From Candidatus Pelagisphaera phototrophica (lineage in GTDB: Bacteria > Verrucomicrobiota > Verrucomicrobiia > Opitutales > Opitutaceae): 64,000 bases of DNA. The notes under the pieces were generated by a model that did not search any database, was not told the DNA's origin, and saw nothing but the letters and a program-made list of their open reading frames with translations. The stretch is from positions 1,612,001 to 1,676,000 of the forward strand of contig NZ_CP076039.1 in NCBI RefSeq assembly GCF_014529625.1, written 5' to 3'. This document shows positions 8,259-16,972 of this stretch, piece by piece (within the stretch, counting starts at the first letter, position 1; every line of letters begins with the position of its first letter). The position numbers and the translations under genes were made by a program.

Positions 8259-8755
8259 TAGTTAGTGGTCTCCCTTTCAAAAATGGCGGCGATTTTTCTC
8301 TCCATGTCGTCTTCCTCGACGCCCGCAGTCGTAAGGCTGCTGATGGAGTGGATCAGAAGTTCGTCGTCTTTGATGTCGATCGTTATGGTTCCGGGAGTCA
8401 GAGTGATCGAATTTGCGAGCATCCACTTCCCGAAATCGGTCTTCAGGTTTGTCTTAATCCGAACCAGCTTTGGTTCGACCTCCGGCAGCTCATTGGGACT
8501 AAGTGCCAGCCTCAAGATGTGGAGATTGGAAAGCCAAATCTGGTAAAGCATCCAGACGATGTACCAAGGAATTCGGATGATTTGCTGTAACCGATTGCCG
8601 AATCCTTGGGAGCGGTTCTCAAAAAAGAAGTTCGAGGAGATCGCAGTGATGAATGCGGTGGAAAGGATGCCGAGGGTGATATGGAACCCATCGAACTGTC
8701 CCGAGAATATAATCCAGATCCCGAATAGGAGGAGGAAAATGCAGAGACGATACAT
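8258..8755 (-). CDS. mrpE: Mrp-type antiporter subunit E, first gene of the operon
   Basis: About 165 residues, with two N-terminal helices and a cytosolic C-terminal domain containing SITLTPGTITIDIKDDELLIHSI, the conserved MnhE/PhaE core. The ATG at 8753-8755 (MYRLCIFLL) puts the first helix at the N-terminus as in homologues. A GTG at 8807-8809 would add 18 residues with no family match, and neither start has a strong Shine-Dalgarno. It heads a run of ten genes with tiny spacings or overlaps. The promoter should lie between 8755 and 8990, facing the DUF1294 gene on the other strand. Confidence 0.85.
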   Translation of the reverse strand: MYRLCIFLLLFGIWIIFSGQFDGFHITLGILSTAFITAISSNFFFENRSQGFGNRLQQIIRIPWYIVWMLYQIWLSNLHILRLALSPNELPEVEPKLVRIKTNLKTDFGKWMLANSITLTPGTITIDIKDDELLIHSISSLTTAGVEEDDMERKIAAIFERETTN

Positions 8756-8989
8756 GAATGGAAGAAAAGTGAGGAGGTGAAATTGGCCTGTCGCCGATCT
8801 TCGGCGCACGAAGGAAGTGCAAAATCGTTAGAAAAGGGTTTCGGATTTTTTTCACAAGTCTTTTTGGAAAAAATAGGACTCCATCAAGCGGAATCGAAAT
8901 TGGGGAGTAGGCCGATCGATGATCACGAGCCTTGGCGGAGCTGAGTAAGGATTGATCTGAGGCCCGTAATTTTCTCCACTCGCGATCCA

Positions 8990-9265
8990 GTGGATCTTGA
9001 AAGCAGACTGATCGTGATAGCGTGTGCAAATGTGTTAGCCTTTGGCCTGTTCTCCTGGGACAAACGGATGTCTAAGTGGAAAAAACTGAGGGTCCCTGAA
9101 TCAACCCTATTGGCCGTGACGCTTTTAGGGGGAGAGGTGGGTACGATCTGCGCCATGCTCTTGGTGCGGCATAAGACTCGTAAAAACTCTTTCTTTTGGA
9201 AATTCTGGCCTAGTTTTGTTGTAGGAGTCGTTCTAACTGTCGTTTTCATTAGAGCCCGATTCTGA
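8990..9265 (+). CDS. DUF1294 small membrane protein
   Basis: 91 residues with a GTG start at 8990. The DUF1294 pattern is complete: FSWDKRMSKWKKLRVPES, then LLGGEVGTICAMLLVRHKT, then KNSFFWKFW and a last helix. Helices lie at about 6-20, 40-58 and 72-88. Function is unknown; some members are fused to cold-shock domains, but none is present here. It is divergent from the Mrp operon. Confidence 0.85.
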   Translation: MDLESRLIVIACANVLAFGLFSWDKRMSKWKKLRVPESTLLAVTLLGGEVGTICAMLLVRHKTRKNSFFWKFWPSFVVGVVLTVVFIRARF

Positions 9266-9372
9266 CTGCTTTCCGGGAACCTTGGGTTTAAGAGCTGTCA
9301 AAAGTATGGTTTGGAGTTCGTCATCGCACCCTTTTATTGACGGGGAATACTAAGAATTTATAGAAAAATACC

Positions 9373-9855
9373 ATGATAAATAGGATCTTAATGGCTCGTG
9401 TGGGGGCTTTCGCTATTGTCTTGGTGCTAGCGGGGACGAGCGTCTTCGCTAAAAAAGATGCTTACCGTTTTAAGTTCGGGCTGATTTCCCCCAATTCACA
9501 GGGATCTGCGGAGGTGTATCTGGAAACCAAGGAAATCGAAAAGCACGCGGATCTTGCCTATGCTCACGGATTTTCGATCAAGCGAAAGGATGGCGCCCAG
9601 TTTTTTCTCTATTACGTAGTCCGTTTTCCAGAGCCAATGAAGAATTTGCCAGAGGGGATCGAGCAGTATTACACGGTACTTGAGGGCGGAAAGGCTCTGC
9701 AATCGAAGGAGGAACTCGTATGGGAGCTCAATCGTAGCTTTGTTTTCGACAAGTCAGACCCGGTAGGGCTGTACGAGATGGAAATCTATACCGACGGCGA
9801 ATTGTATCGCAAAATAGAGTACAATGTGGCGCCTGTACCCGAATTTGACTTTTAA
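9373..9855 (+). CDS. secreted protein of unknown function
   Basis: 160 residues with a signal peptide (hydrophobic 10-24, cleavage likely after SVFA). The mature part is about 135 residues with alternating charged and hydrophobic stretches that look beta-rich, ending YNVAPVPEFDF. I do not recognise a family. It lies 72 bases before gspE on the same strand and could be cotranscribed with it. Confidence 0.7.
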   Translation: MINRILMARVGAFAIVLVLAGTSVFAKKDAYRFKFGLISPNSQGSAEVYLETKEIEKHADLAYAHGFSIKRKDGAQFFLYYVVRFPEPMKNLPEGIEQYYTVLEGGKALQSKEELVWELNRSFVFDKSDPVGLYEMEIYTDGELYRKIEYNVAPVPEFDF

Positions 9856-9927
9856 GTCCTCTAGCGGGTGGCTTGCTCTTTCCTGTTGCTCTAGGCGGTC
9901 GTCACCGTTTAGTGGGATGTTTAAATC

Positions 9928-11613
9928 ATGTTCGAATCAAGAAATGCCGCCATATTGGATTTGTGCCGCTCTTACGAGCTGGTTGACGAGTCGATATTGG
10001 AGAACCTGAGTGCCTCTTCGGAGGAACTGGAGCGTTCCGTTGCGAGTCTGTTGGTGGATCAAGGGCATGTGAGCAAGAAGGACCTTCTCGATAGGGTAGC
10101 CCGTTTCCTAAGCTTTGAGTATCGAGCGGAAATCCCGCCAGACATTCCCAACGAAGTCGTTTCTCAGCTCAGCATAGATTTGGCCAGAATGTATGGCGTC
10201 GTGCCTATTGAATCTTTGGATACGGTTATAATTATAGCCGCTTCCGATCCGTTCAATGACCACCTAGTGGATGACTTGTCCTTTGCTGTGGGCAAAGAGG
10301 TTCAAATCGTGGTTGCGGATCCCAAGACGATTGGGGAGTTGATCGATGTGTATTACCGACTTGGTGACGTAGATTACAAGGGGATACTGGAGGAAATAGA
10401 TATAGGAAGCGTAGAAGATGAGGAGGTGTCTCTTGAGAATCTCCTCAATATGGCTGGGGAAACCCCCATCATCCGGTTTGTCAATCTTGTCCTTTCACAG
10501 GCGATACGCGACAAGGCCTCGGATGTTCATTTCGAGCCCTTTGAAAATGAATTCAAAATTCGTTACAGGATCGACGGCGCTTTGTACGAAATGTCTCCGC
10601 CACCGCGAGAATTGGCGATTCCCATAATTTCGCGAATCAAGGTTATTGGAAATCTTAACATTGCGGAGCGCCGTGTGCCACAAGATGGAAAGGTGCGTTT
10701 AACCGTCGCTGGTCGGTCGGTGGATCTTCGGATCTCTACCTTGCCGACACAGTTTGGGGAAAGCGTCGTTTTGCGGGTTCTGGACCAATCGGCAACCACG
10801 CTGGAGTTGGATAGCCTCGGCATGCCTCCTGACATTGTGGAAGTGGTAGCGAAGACGATTGCTCTTCCCAATGGCATTTTCATCGTAACGGGGCCGACGG
10901 GTTCTGGCAAGACGACGACTTTGTACAGCTGTCTCAAGCGCCTAAACCAAGTCGGTAATAAGCTTATGACCGCCGAGGATCCGATTGAGTACGAGATCGA
11001 TGGTATCATGCAGACTGCCATCAACTCGACCATCGATCTCACGTTTGCGAATGCCCTCAAGGCCTTTTTGAGACAGGATCCGGACATCATCATGGTCGGC
11101 GAGATTCGAGATCTCGAGACCGCTCAGATTGCGATCCAGGCATCATTAACCGGACACCTCGTGCTGTCGACTCTGCATACGAACGATGCGGCTGGAGCGG
11201 TCACCCGTTTGATGGACATGGGAATTGAGGAGTTTCTCATTGCTTCTTCGATTGAGGCGGTACTCGCTCAGCGGCTGTTGCGGCGGATTTGTATGGATTG
11301 CCGTCGTGAGCACATGCCGAGCGTGGCTCTGATTGAGCAGCTTGAACTTGATCCTGAGATGCTTGCCAATCGGCAGATCTATGCCGGGCGCGGATGTGAC
11401 AATTGCGCGAAGACGGGCTACCGAGGTCGGTTGGGGATTTTCGAGATTTTGGAAATTACGGAGTCGATTCGCGAGTTGATCGCGGCAGGCGAACCCTCTG
11501 GGATGATCCGGGATCGCGCGATACAGCAAGGGATGCGTACCTTGCGGGAAGATGGGCTTCGGAGCATTTTCACGGGTGCTACCTCCGTGGAAGAGGTGAT
11601 ACGGTATACTTGA
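9928..11613 (+). CDS. gspE: type II secretion / type IV pilus assembly ATPase (GspE/PilB)
   Basis: 561 residues. The N-terminal GspE/PilB domain (about 1-150) is followed by the hexameric ATPase with Walker A GPTGSGKTTT (about 322-331), the Asp box, Walker B DPDIIMVGEIRD (about 384-395) and the His box LTGHLVLSTLHTND. The tetracysteine zinc site is present as CMDC (455-458) and CDNC (490-493). It powers extension of pseudopili or pili at the inner membrane. gspF follows after 8 bases. No pseudopilin, secretin or GspK-N gene is nearby, so other parts must lie elsewhere. GspE versus PilB cannot be decided from this alone. Confidence 0.93.
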   Translation: MFESRNAAILDLCRSYELVDESILENLSASSEELERSVASLLVDQGHVSKKDLLDRVARFLSFEYRAEIPPDIPNEVVSQLSIDLARMYGVVPIESLDTVIIIAASDPFNDHLVDDLSFAVGKEVQIVVADPKTIGELIDVYYRLGDVDYKGILEEIDIGSVEDEEVSLENLLNMAGETPIIRFVNLVLSQAIRDKASDVHFEPFENEFKIRYRIDGALYEMSPPPRELAIPIISRIKVIGNLNIAERRVPQDGKVRLTVAGRSVDLRISTLPTQFGESVVLRVLDQSATTLELDSLGMPPDIVEVVAKTIALPNGIFIVTGPTGSGKTTTLYSCLKRLNQVGNKLMTAEDPIEYEIDGIMQTAINSTIDLTFANALKAFLRQDPDIIMVGEIRDLETAQIAIQASLTGHLVLSTLHTNDAAGAVTRLMDMGIEEFLIASSIEAVLAQRLLRRICMDCRREHMPSVALIEQLELDPEMLANRQIYAGRGCDNCAKTGYRGRLGIFEILEITESIRELIAAGEPSGMIRDRAIQQGMRTLREDGLRSIFTGATSVEEVIRYT

Positions 11614-11621
11614 TAGCATAG

Positions 11622-12896
11622 ATGAAGTTTGAATTTATAGCATTGGATAGTGGAGGGGAAGAGCGCCGCGGCATGGTTGAGGCACCCAGCCGGGAGTTGG
11701 CGTCTACTCAAATAAAGAGCTATGGATTGATTCCGGCGAAGGTGACGCCGGTAAAGGCGAAATCCCGGAAGGCAAGCACGTCGGGAGGTGGCGGATTGAC
11801 CGTGCGGGGCGACCGTCGGGAAATCGTCAAGAAACCATTGTATTTTGGAGCGGCTATCGGGGGTAAGGGACTCGCCATCTTTACTCGACAGCTTTCGACG
11901 TTGTTGCAGAATGGGCTCTCGTTGATCAAGAGCCTCGAGGTGCTAGTCGCTCAGGAACGGAATCCTGCCTTCAAATGGGTACTGAGCCAACAGCTGGAGA
12001 ATATCCGCTCCGGAAACACGTTCTCGGAGGGGCTTGCCCAACACAAAAAGGAGTTTGACGCACTCTATTTGAACATGGTCAAGGCAGGAGAAGCGAGCGG
12101 GACTCTAGATATGGCTTTGGGCCGCTTGGCTCACTATCTGACGAAAGCGCGTCAAATTCGCTCCAAGGTGACTCAGGCATCGATCTATCCAATCGTTGTA
12201 TTCAGCTTTTCATTGCTGATTGTTTTGGGTTTGATGACGTTCGTTGTCCCGAAATTCGCTGCCATATTCGACAAGCAGCTCAATGGTGAACAGCTTCCGG
12301 TTCTGACGCGGATTGTGATGAACTTGAGCCAGTTCATCACCTCGAATATTGTGGGAATACTAGTCGGTCTGGTCGTCGCCTTTCTACTTTTTACCGGATT
12401 TCGTTCGACCCGCGCGGGGGCGGTCTTTTTTGCCTTCGTCAAATTGAACCTTCCGCTAATCAAGGATACCTTCTCGAAAATCTATGTTTCCCGCTTCTGT
12501 CGCACTTTGGGCACACTGCTGGAAAGTGGCGTTCCGATTCTGGAAGCACTGAACTACTCTCGGGCGGCCGTGGGAAATCGGTTTATCATGAACGCGGTGG
12601 ACAAGGTGAGAAATCGGGTTCGCGATGGTGAACCTCTCTCGAAACCCATCGAGGCCACAGGATTGTTCCCGCCGATGGTTTCGAGTATGATCGAAGTAGG
12701 AGAGGAAACCGGAGAGCTGCCGAACATGCTCAACCAGATTGCTGAAATTTACGACGAGGAGGTGGATGCCTCCATTTCGAGTGTCACCTCAGTCATAGAG
12801 CCCATTCTTATCTTGATGTTGGCGATCAGTGTCCTAGTAATCGCGATTTCCCTCTTTCTGCCATTCATTAAGTTGATGCAGAACATCGCCCAGTAG
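11622..12896 (+). CDS. gspF: type II secretion / pilus inner-membrane platform protein (GspF/PilC)
   Basis: 424 residues with the two tandem GspF domains: about 85-210, containing FTRQLSTLLQNGLSLIKSLEVL, and about 285-410, containing FCRTLGTLLESGVPILEALNY. Three membrane helices lie at about 190-212, 243-265 and at the C-terminus (ILILMLAISVLVIAISLFLPF). It anchors the GspE ATPase to the assembly platform. It begins 8 bases after gspE; the spacing suggests cotranslation. Confidence 0.93.
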   Translation: MKFEFIALDSGGEERRGMVEAPSRELASTQIKSYGLIPAKVTPVKAKSRKASTSGGGGLTVRGDRREIVKKPLYFGAAIGGKGLAIFTRQLSTLLQNGLSLIKSLEVLVAQERNPAFKWVLSQQLENIRSGNTFSEGLAQHKKEFDALYLNMVKAGEASGTLDMALGRLAHYLTKARQIRSKVTQASIYPIVVFSFSLLIVLGLMTFVVPKFAAIFDKQLNGEQLPVLTRIVMNLSQFITSNIVGILVGLVVAFLLFTGFRSTRAGAVFFAFVKLNLPLIKDTFSKIYVSRFCRTLGTLLESGVPILEALNYSRAAVGNRFIMNAVDKVRNRVRDGEPLSKPIEATGLFPPMVSSMIEVGEETGELPNMLNQIAEIYDEEVDASISSVTSVIEPILILMLAISVLVIAISLFLPFIKLMQNIAQ

Positions 12897-13046
12897 GGCA
12901 CTAGGCTGTCGATTTTGATCCAGATAACAGGATTTGCCCTCGAGCTCGACTTCGTTGGAAACATGCTCGAAGTCCTGTTTTCGGAGCAATTCATGCACTC
13001 GTTTTTTTGCGGCGACAATCTCATCGCGACGACTGTCTCTGGTCAT
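12834..13046 (-). CDS. 70-residue hypothetical protein downstream of DUF192 gene
   Basis: A small charged protein beginning MTRDSRRDEIVAAKKRVHEL, predicted mostly helical. Support for a real gene: an AAGGA Shine-Dalgarno lies 6 bases before the ATG, and the start is 12 bases after the stop of the same-strand DUF192 gene. Against it: the last 63 bases overlap the 3' end of gspF in convergent orientation. No family is recognised. Confidence 0.45.
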   Translation of the reverse strand: MTRDSRRDEIVAAKKRVHELLRKQDFEHVSNEVELEGKSCYLDQNRQPSALLGDVLHQLNEWQKEGNRDY

Positions 13047-13057
13047 TGCGATCCTTG

Positions 13058-13531
13058 CTAAGGATTTCGCACCGACATTGGATCAAACTTGTCTCCAGGT
13101 TTCAAGCCGTGGCGTTCGAACCAGCCTTGGTTGGTTTCTAGGGCGTATAGGAGATCAAAGCGTATTGATTTTCTGGAGTTTTCGTCGTGGGGGTAGAGCG
13201 GGTAAATTTCCCGCAAGACGCCGTCAGCCGTAAAGAAGCCAATGTCGAGGGGGAGGTGGGTGTTGCGCATCCAAAACGACATTTGCTTGGGTCGGTCGAA
13301 AATGAAAAGCATACCTTGGTCCTCGGGCATCGACTTTCTAAACATGAGCCCTTTGGCCTGAGTTGCTTGATCGACGGCCAGTTCGACCGACACCCGGGCG
13401 TGCCCGAAATCGACGACGGGAAGCACATTTTCCTGAACATCAATCTTGTGTGAATCGCTATCGCAAGCGGGGTTGATCGCCAAAGCGCAGAGGAGAAGGA
13501 GCGACAACGTGTGGGATCGGACTGGAATCAT
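13058..13531 (-). CDS. DUF192 lipoprotein
   Basis: About 157 residues. DUF192 (PF02643) features are clear: ELAVDQATQAKGLMFRKSMP, GMLFIFDRPKQMSFWMRNTHL, PLDIGFFTADG and YALETNQGWFERHGLKPGD. The N-terminus is a lipoprotein signal with a Cys in NPACDSD. The ATG at 13531 is chosen because a GAGGA sits 5 bases upstream; an ATG 13 codons earlier lacks one. Function is unknown (a small beta-barrel, possibly ligand-binding). Confidence 0.88.
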   Translation of the reverse strand: MIPVRSHTLSLLLLCALAINPACDSDSHKIDVQENVLPVVDFGHARVSVELAVDQATQAKGLMFRKSMPEDQGMLFIFDRPKQMSFWMRNTHLPLDIGFFTADGVLREIYPLYPHDENSRKSIRFDLLYALETNQGWFERHGLKPGDKFDPMSVRNP

Positions 13532-13688
13532 AGGAGTCCTCGTTGTCGCAATTCGATTTGGCCTTGGCAATCACCAACTTGGTTTGCTTGGCAGACGGTT
13601 TGCGTCTGTCTTTGTAGCCAGGCTCGAAAGCTTAGTTTGTGTTTGTTAGTATTAGTATTCAGGTGCGAGGAAAATGGAATATTCTGGT

Positions 13689-15035
13689 TCAAAGAGCGGA
13701 TCCTGTACGGGCTTCGAAGTGGGCCACCGCTTCAGCGGGGACTTTGCTCTTCCAGGAAGTTTTGCCGTTGGTTAGCTCGCTCGCCCTCAGTTCAAATTCC
13801 GGAAACACGTTCTCGCCAAAAACGTTAATCACTTTCAACGAAACGACGGGATCGTCTTCTGCCATATCAAAGGTCAGGGTACCGAAGTTCATGGAGTCGG
13901 CATAGGGTTCTTCGATCGCGATTACCGCTGTGTTGTCCTCGGTATAGTCAGGAGCCGGAATCTGAGCCAACGGACTGCTCACGAGCTCATAGAAGTCATA
14001 GCCGCCTTCACGTGACATTGGGATTGCCTTGATTTCGGCTTCGTCATCATCCCCGGACAGCAGTACGATACCATCAATCTCGTTTTCGCGAATATAGCTA
14101 AAGAGACCCTTGCGCTCTTCCGGATATGCGGTCCAGGTGTTGTGTTTTTCCGCTGCGAGGTTGCTCCAGCTGCTTCCGCTTAGGAGCACTTTGAACGTCG
14201 CTGCGCTCTGGCTGAGCTGCTGTTGAAGCCATTTCATCTGAACCTCTCCTAGAATGGTAGAATGGTCATCTTCGTCACGATAGGAGTATGTATCGAGGAA
14301 TATGAAGTCCACTCCGCCATATTGATAGTTAAAGTACGATCCAGGAGCTTCCTCGGTCCCAAAGGCGGGATTGGGCCAGTAGCGTTGAAAGATCTCGAGG
14401 GAGTCGGCGAGCTCGTCCTGTGGCAAAGTGGCGGGCGCGTCCCAGGTAGAGAGCTGTGTAATTGAACGCAACAGGGGTTGCAGAAAGGGAATGCTCCGTT
14501 GCCGGCGGTATTCTTCCGCTTGGAACTCTGGGGAGAGTTCTGAAAAGGCTTCGTTGCCACCTAGCCAGAAAAAAGCATTAGGACGGGCATTCTGCACCTG
14601 CAGCCAGATTGCCTGCAGTCCATCCTTATCGGACCGGGCGCCAGATCCGAATCCGATCGAGAATTTCGTACGCATCTCCTTGGACGGAGCAGTAAGCAGA
14701 GGGTAGCCATCGTAGTCGACGGGCTCGCCGTCCACGAGAACCTGGTAGTAGTAGAAAGAATTCGGTCTCAGACCATCGATTTTAGCAGTCACGCAATAGT
14801 CGTTTTCCTTCGTCGCGATTATTTGAGATGTGAGCTGGGCGTTGAAGAAACTCGGTTGATCACTGTAGCGAATATTCAAAACGCTAGGACCGGCGACTCG
14901 CGCCCAGATGGTGACGCTCTCGGATTCGATGCTCCCCACCATGGGACCCTGCATCAGACGTCCTTGAGACATGAGCAGGGGGGCAGCAATAAGAATTACA
15001 AGAGAGGATATTATGGGTCTAAGGTTGCGCGGCAT
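13689..15035 (-). CDS. PhoD-like phosphatase-fold protein lacking the metal ligands
   Basis: 448 residues with a signal peptide, an N-terminal PhoD beta domain (about 25-115: SVTIWARVAGPSVLNIRYSD) and the metallophosphatase fold. Framework segments are well kept: EIFQRYWPNPAFG, GSYFNYQYGGVDFIFLDTYSYR, LGEVQMKWLQQQL and FKVLLSGSSW. The metal-binding positions of the family are replaced: LGDNxY is LGGNEA, the WDDHD block is WDAPA, and GDxH is GDDD. It is therefore probably not a classical PhoD phosphatase, and more likely a pseudoenzyme or a binding protein. The gene is intact, which argues that it is kept for some function. Confidence 0.85.
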   Translation of the reverse strand: MPRNLRPIISSLVILIAAPLLMSQGRLMQGPMVGSIESESVTIWARVAGPSVLNIRYSDQPSFFNAQLTSQIIATKENDYCVTAKIDGLRPNSFYYYQVLVDGEPVDYDGYPLLTAPSKEMRTKFSIGFGSGARSDKDGLQAIWLQVQNARPNAFFWLGGNEAFSELSPEFQAEEYRRQRSIPFLQPLLRSITQLSTWDAPATLPQDELADSLEIFQRYWPNPAFGTEEAPGSYFNYQYGGVDFIFLDTYSYRDEDDHSTILGEVQMKWLQQQLSQSAATFKVLLSGSSWSNLAAEKHNTWTAYPEERKGLFSYIRENEIDGIVLLSGDDDEAEIKAIPMSREGGYDFYELVSSPLAQIPAPDYTEDNTAVIAIEEPYADSMNFGTLTFDMAEDDPVVSLKVINVFGENVFPEFELRASELTNGKTSWKSKVPAEAVAHFEARTGSAL

Positions 15036-15355
15036 CGGATTCTTTTTATCTACAGCGGATTGCGAAACCCGCCAAAATTTAAAAAGATTGTTAATTACAA
15101 TAATAGGGAAGGGAAGCCTGATTCTCTTCGAACCGCTTCCAACGCACCGTAGGGATTTGCCTTAGGGGGGTGTGCTGGGTGCCGTAGCAGGAACGGTTTT
15201 TTAGGGGACAGTGAGCTTCAGTCCTGGGTCGGGTTCATTCGCTTTTTGGCTTTGGGTGTAGCTATTAGCCTGATAGCCGAGTCACGTCCTTAATTTCCCG
15301 TTGGAAAAGTCGGAATTCAGTTGATTGATTCTGGCGAGCCCGCAGTTAAACTCTG
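15036..15355. other. intergenic stretch between divergent genes
   Basis: 320 bases between the PhoD-like gene and the DUF4202 gene, which point away from each other. An AT-rich part at 15070-15110 (aaaaagattgttaattacaa) is a plausible promoter zone. No RNA gene or repeat is recognised. Confidence 0.5.
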
Positions 15356-15358
15356 GTG

Positions 15359-15997
15359 ATGAATTCAATTTTTGACGGGGAACAGGTATCTGCTGTAGCG
15401 GAACAGCTACCAAATGGCGGCCTTTTTCGTGAAGCGATTGAACGAATAGACCGCCTGAATAGCGCCGACCCGAATCGTGTAACACGGGATGGGAAAGAAA
15501 TGGGCTATGAATTCTATTTCGGTTGTCTGCTTTTTGCCAAAGTGGTCTCCTTCTGTGAAGAAGCTTCGGAGGCCCTTTTGATCGCCGCTCGAAGCCAGCA
15601 TATTTGCCGATGGGAAATTCCCCGGGCGGATTATCCGGAAGGACGAGCAGGCTATCTCAAGTGGCGAGCGGACTTGAAGCGCTTTCATGCCGATAAGACC
15701 GCGTCGATTTTGAAAGAGCTTGATTACTCCAATGAGTTTATCGAGACCGTACGGACGATCAACCTGAAGAAGGATCTGAAAAGCAATCCTGACTCGCAAG
15801 CGATGGAAGACGCCTTGTGCCTCGTCTTTCTGGAAAGCCAGTTTTCCGAGTTCCGACTGAAAACGACCGAGGAGAAAATGGTCACGATCCTTCAGAAAAC
15901 TTGGGTAAAGATGAGCGAACAGGGAAAGAACACAGCCCTTGGTCTAAAGTTGGGAGAGGAAGAGGCTAGACTCGTTGGATTGGCATTGAATGGCTGA
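15359..15997 (+). CDS. DUF4202 protein
   Basis: About 212 residues. The DUF4202 core is plain: LLIAARSQHICRWEIPRADYP (about 78-98), GRAGYLKWRADLKRFHADK, then DALCLVFLESQF. The histidines and aspartates of the HD-like core (HICRW, FHADK, EDALCLVFLE) are present, so a metal-dependent role is possible, but no activity is established to my knowledge. A GTG directly precedes the chosen ATG; no strong Shine-Dalgarno separates them. Cytosolic, no signal peptide. Confidence 0.82.
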   Translation: MNSIFDGEQVSAVAEQLPNGGLFREAIERIDRLNSADPNRVTRDGKEMGYEFYFGCLLFAKVVSFCEEASEALLIAARSQHICRWEIPRADYPEGRAGYLKWRADLKRFHADKTASILKELDYSNEFIETVRTINLKKDLKSNPDSQAMEDALCLVFLESQFSEFRLKTTEEKMVTILQKTWVKMSEQGKNTALGLKLGEEEARLVGLALNG

Positions 15998-16109
15998 ATC
16001 AGCCAGTTTCTCTGAGCACCTGCTGAACGTTTGAGCACACCAGACTCAATACGGAGAGCATCGGTGAAACCGTAAATCAGTGCTCGGAATCCGAAATGGC
16101 TTTTCGTCC

Positions 16110-16735
16110 ATGTACGGGATCGATTTGTGGTGCCGCGGCTTGTTCTGCTTCTCTTTTTTGCATCGATCAAGATCGAGATTCCGCCATAAAGGACAAACAG
16201 GCTGATTCCTGCGCCGACGATCAAGTCGGGCGACCGACTCTGCGAAAGAAAGACAACGATAACCGCTAGTATCACGCCCAAATTGGCAACGACGTCGCTT
16301 CGGGCAAAAATCCAGCTTGCCTGGATATGCACCTCCCGATTCTTCTGGTGCGACAGAAGAATCAAGCAATACGTTTTGGCCAGCTAGTGCCACAATGGAG
16401 ACGTCGAACATCAGAAACGAACTTGGCTCGCTCCCGAATACGGCACGGCGACAGACATCGATCAAGATGCTCGCGGCAAGGGCAATCTGGAATCATCCGC
16501 TCGCTCTCGCTGCTCCGATCTTCACCGAATTGGCTGCTCCGACGGCGAAAAGCGATATGCCAGAAACGAGGTAGTCTGCCAACATGTCGATCGAATCAGC
16601 GATGACTCCAGATGACTATGTAATTAATCCGACGATAAGCTCGGAACCGAACATCAAGCCGTTAATGATGAGAAGTCGCTTCAGGACAAACTTCTGGGCA
16701 GTAGTGTCTGGTTCGAGGTGACAATCGCAGCTCAT
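16110..16735 (-). pseudogene. cation diffusion facilitator (CzcD/ZitB-type), broken
   Basis: Read from the ATG at 16735, the minus strand begins MSCDCHLEPDTTAQKFVLKR and continues with INGLMFGSELIVGLIT, then a TAG (16616-16618), then ADSIDMLADYLVSGISLFAVG, a TGA (16493-16495), then RRAVFGSEPSSFLMFDVS. Near 16366 the frame changes and the family resumes with VHIQASWIFARSDVVANLGV and PDLIVGAGISLFVLYGGISI. The parts match a small (about 210-residue) CDF transporter from end to end. Two nonsense mutations and at least one frameshift make it non-functional. Confidence 0.85.
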
Positions 16736-16972
16736 TTTATTTTAGTAAAATCGCGGACAAACACGGGATTCGGAGAAGATGCAAGTCTTTGTAGGCCGAG
16801 TTATATGAATGCGCTATGTTGTCGGACGCGAAACGGGATTCGGCAAAGCAGATTACCATCCGATGATCTATGCACACACCGTGCCCAGTGATACATTAAA
16901 GGAGCTCCAAAGCCCGCTGGATTCCTAGATGCTAAAGGGTGGATTCTTAAGGGATCAATATGTATCAAAGAT

